6,392 nucleotides of DNA, from NCBI GenBank assembly GCA_001796935.1, contig MGNX01000100.1:29311-35702 (forward strand), given 5' to 3'. Under the pieces are notes generated by a model. That model worked only from the letters and a program-made list of their open reading frames with translations. It searched no databases and was not told the origin of the DNA. The stretch's first letter is position 1; each line of letters opens with the position of its first letter. This stretch comes from Chloroflexi bacterium RBG_16_60_22 (GTDB lineage Bacteria; Chloroflexota; Dehalococcoidia; Dehalococcoidales; RBG-16-60-22). Both the position numbers and the translations under genes were made by a program. Below are positions 4,653 to 6,392 of the stretch, piece by piece.

Positions 4653-5336
4653 ATGGAACTCTGGAACGGCCTGGTCAAGGCCATCGAGCTTATCGTGTCC
4701 CTGGACCCGGAGGTCATGCAGATAGCCGGGAGGTCGCTGCGCCTGGCGGTCACCTCGGCCCTGCTGGCTTCGGTAATTTGCCTGCCGCTCGGTAGCATCA
4801 TCCATTTCAACCGGTTCCGCGGCAAGAGGCTGGTCATCAGCCTGATTCAGACCTTCTACAGCGTCCCCACGGTGGTCGTCGGGCTGTTCGTCTTCGTCTT
4901 TCTTTCCCGGGCCGGGCCGCTGGGCGGGCTCGAGATTCTCTATACCCCCACCGCCATTATCATCGGCCAGATGCTTCTTATTGTCCCGATACTGCTCGGC
5001 CTGACTATCTCCGCCCTGAGCGGGGTGGACCGTACCATCCTGGATACCGCCCGCTCCCTGGGCGCCAGCGGCGTCCAGATGGCGGTGCTCGTGGTCAAGG
5101 AAGCCCGCTTCGCCGTCATGGCCGCCGTGGTCATGGGCTTCGGGCGGGCCATCTCGGAAATCGGCATCTCGCTGATGGTCGGCGGCAATATCCGGGGCTT
5201 TACCCGCGTCATCACCACGGCCATCTCCCTGGAATCGTCCAAGGGCGATATCGAGCTCTCCCTGGCGCTGGGTATCATCCTCATTTTCATCGCCCTGGTG
5301 GTCAACATCGTCATGAACCGGATTCAGCAGAGGTAA
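4653..5336 (+). CDS. tupB: Tungstate ABC transporter permease, TupB-like (227 aa)
   Basis: Inner-membrane permease subunit that forms the channel for the oxyanion as a homodimer with the ATPase. Hydrophobic segments at about 30-50, 61-85, 98-122, 152-178 and 200-221 fit five to six helices of a BPD_transp_1 domain. The cytoplasmic coupling (EAA) loop is seen at about 131-150, with DTARSLGAS at 131-139 and the conserved Gly at 137. It is followed by RAISEIG (165-171) and MVGGNIRG (175-182), typical of the TupB/WtpB group. Length is normal for TupB. The ATG at 4653 gives the expected N-terminus ahead of DPEV, but its ribosome site is weak (GGGAA, 12 nt upstream). It follows tupA after 67 nt holding a hairpin and precedes the ATPase gene by 2 nt. 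Confidence 0.9.
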   Translation: MELWNGLVKAIELIVSLDPEVMQIAGRSLRLAVTSALLASVICLPLGSIIHFNRFRGKRLVISLIQTFYSVPTVVVGLFVFVFLSRAGPLGGLEILYTPTAIIIGQMLLIVPILLGLTISALSGVDRTILDTARSLGASGVQMAVLVVKEARFAVMAAVVMGFGRAISEIGISLMVGGNIRGFTRVITTAISLESSKGDIELSLALGIILIFIALVVNIVMNRIQQR

Positions 5337-5338
5337 GC

Positions 5339-6392
5339 ATGGCTCTAATCGAGACCAAAGAATTATGGCAGCGGCGGGAAGGGCGGGACATCCTGAAGAA
5401 CGTCAACATCAGGGTCGACCGCGGGGAGGTCTTTGCCCTCATCGGCGCCACGGGGGCCGGGAAGACCACGCTCCTGCGTGTCATCGACCTCCTCGACCCA
5501 CCGACCTCCGGCAGGGTCTTTTATGATGGCGCCGACGTTACCGCGTCGGAGAAGCTGAAGCTGGAGACGCGCCGCCGCATGGCCTATGTCCTCCAGAAGC
5601 CGGTGGTCTTCAATACGAGTGTTTACGATAACGTCGCCTGCGGCCTGAAGTGGCGCGGGGTGGCCGGACGGCAGCTCCACGAAAGGGTCGGCGATATCCT
5701 GGAGATGGTGGGGCTTACCGACTACCGGAACAGGAACGCGCGGACGCTTTCCGGCGGCGAGGTACAGCGGGTGGCCATCGCCCGGGCGGTTGCCACCGGA
5801 CCGGAGGTGCTGCTGCTCGACGAGCCCACCGCCAATCTCGACCCTCTTTCCCAAGCCAGGATTGAGGAGTTGATTGCCGGCATCATCCGGCGGGACGCCA
5901 TTACCGTCATCATGGCTACCCATGATATGGGGCAGGGCCAGCGCCTCGCCGACCGCATCAGCGTGCTGGCCGGCGGGGAAATCGTTCAGACCGGGGTGCC
6001 CCGGGAGATATTCAACCGCCCGAGGAACCGGGAGGTCGCCGAGTTCGTCGGCATGGAGAACATCATCGACGGGGTAATTGTATCCTGCGAGGGTGAAATG
6101 GTGGTGGTGGACGTCAACGGCCGGGCCATCGAGGCGGTCGCGGACTGCGCTGTCGGGCAGGTGGTGGCGGCGTGCCTCCGCCCGGAGGACGTCACGGTGG
6201 CCCTGGCCCCTATCTCCAGCAGCGCCCGCAATTGCCTGGAAGGTACGGTAGCCCGGACGGTCGTCACCGGGCCGTTCTGCCGCGTGGAAATCGATTGCGG
6301 TTTTCCGCTGGTGGCGATGGTCACCCGGCGCTCATCCGATGAGCTGGGACTGAAAAAGGGCCGGAAGGTCTACGCTACCTTTAAAGCGGTCA
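5339..6392 (+). CDS. tupC: Tungstate/molybdate ABC transporter ATP-binding protein with TOBE/Mop-like domain, 3'-truncated by window edge
   Basis: ATPase that powers TupAB on the cytoplasmic face. From the ATG at 5339, 351 codons stay open to the window end. Seen: Walker A GATGAGKT at 36-43, Q-loop Q86, signature LSGGE at 137-141, Walker B VLLLDEP at 157-163 with E162, D-loop NLD at 166-168, H-loop H195. A C-terminal extension (about 240-351) carries LRPEDV (280-285), SSARNCLEG (294-302) and FPLVAMVTRRS (322-332), matching the TOBE/Mop-like regulatory domain of ModC/WtpC-type ATPases. The domain looks nearly complete, so only a few C-terminal residues are probably missing. Start is fixed by AGAGG 5 nt upstream and by the 2-nt gap after the tupB stop. 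Assignment to tungstate rather than molybdate rests mainly on tupA and tupB. Confidence 0.92.
   Translation, partial: MALIETKELWQRREGRDILKNVNIRVDRGEVFALIGATGAGKTTLLRVIDLLDPPTSGRVFYDGADVTASEKLKLETRRRMAYVLQKPVVFNTSVYDNVACGLKWRGVAGRQLHERVGDILEMVGLTDYRNRNARTLSGGEVQRVAIARAVATGPEVLLLDEPTANLDPLSQARIEELIAGIIRRDAITVIMATHDMGQGQRLADRISVLAGGEIVQTGVPREIFNRPRNREVAEFVGMENIIDGVIVSCEGEMVVVDVNGRAIEAVADCAVGQVVAACLRPEDVTVALAPISSSARNCLEGTVARTVVTGPFCRVEIDCGFPLVAMVTRRSSDELGLKKGRKVYATFKAV

Noticed and set aside
4589..4837. Minus-strand frame between tupA and tupB
   Set aside because: It is antisense to the tupB start region and carries no recognisable domain.
5363..6324. Minus-strand frames opposite the ATPase gene
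   Set aside because: The plus strand encodes all ABC ATPase motifs in order through this region, so these are shadow frames.

Overview
The window reads as a GC-rich (roughly 60%) bacterial chromosome fragment with five complete protein genes and one cut by the right edge. The mix fits an anaerobic or facultative bacterium: a tungstate/molybdate uptake system, acyl-CoA-type dehydrogenases, an OFA-like MFS carrier, and short GC hairpin repeats between genes. Style of the MFS protein, the promoters and the repeats reminds me of Chloroflexota (Dehalococcoidia); Desulfobacterota or Bacillota are not excluded. This assignment is inference only.

Left part (1-1840, minus strand): a two-gene operon. 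A 3-hydroxybutyryl-CoA dehydrogenase (817-1668) is followed 15 nt later by a short-chain dehydrogenase/reductase (43-801). A good promoter, TTGACG-N18-TACAAT with an extended -10, lies at 1747-1776. Two near-identical 29-nt GC-hairpin repeats sit at the two outer sides of this operon (6-34 and 1847-1875).

Middle (1840-3355): an intergenic stretch rich in inverted repeats (1901-1991), then an extended -10 promoter (2047-2055), an 8-nt direct repeat, and a 418-residue MFS transporter (2099-3355).

Right part (3356-6392, plus strand): a tupABC-type ABC transporter operon, made of a lipoprotein oxyanion-binding protein, a permease, and an ATPase with a C-terminal TOBE/Mop-like domain (cut a few residues before its end). 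Its 339-nt upstream region is the most informative part of the window. From 5' to 3' it holds an AT-rich stretch, a ModE-like palindromic operator (3396-3423), an extended -10 promoter (3428-3436), and a structured leader (about 3457-3549) that I recognise as a probable Moco/Tuco riboswitch (molybdenum/tungsten cofactor sensing). It ends with about 140 nt of leader before tupA. The operon therefore seems to be under two layers of control, one sensing the oxyanion at the DNA level and one sensing the finished cofactor at the RNA level. A third, protein-level layer is possible through the TOBE/Mop domain of the ATPase.

I found no tRNA, rRNA, CRISPR array, transposase or phage gene.
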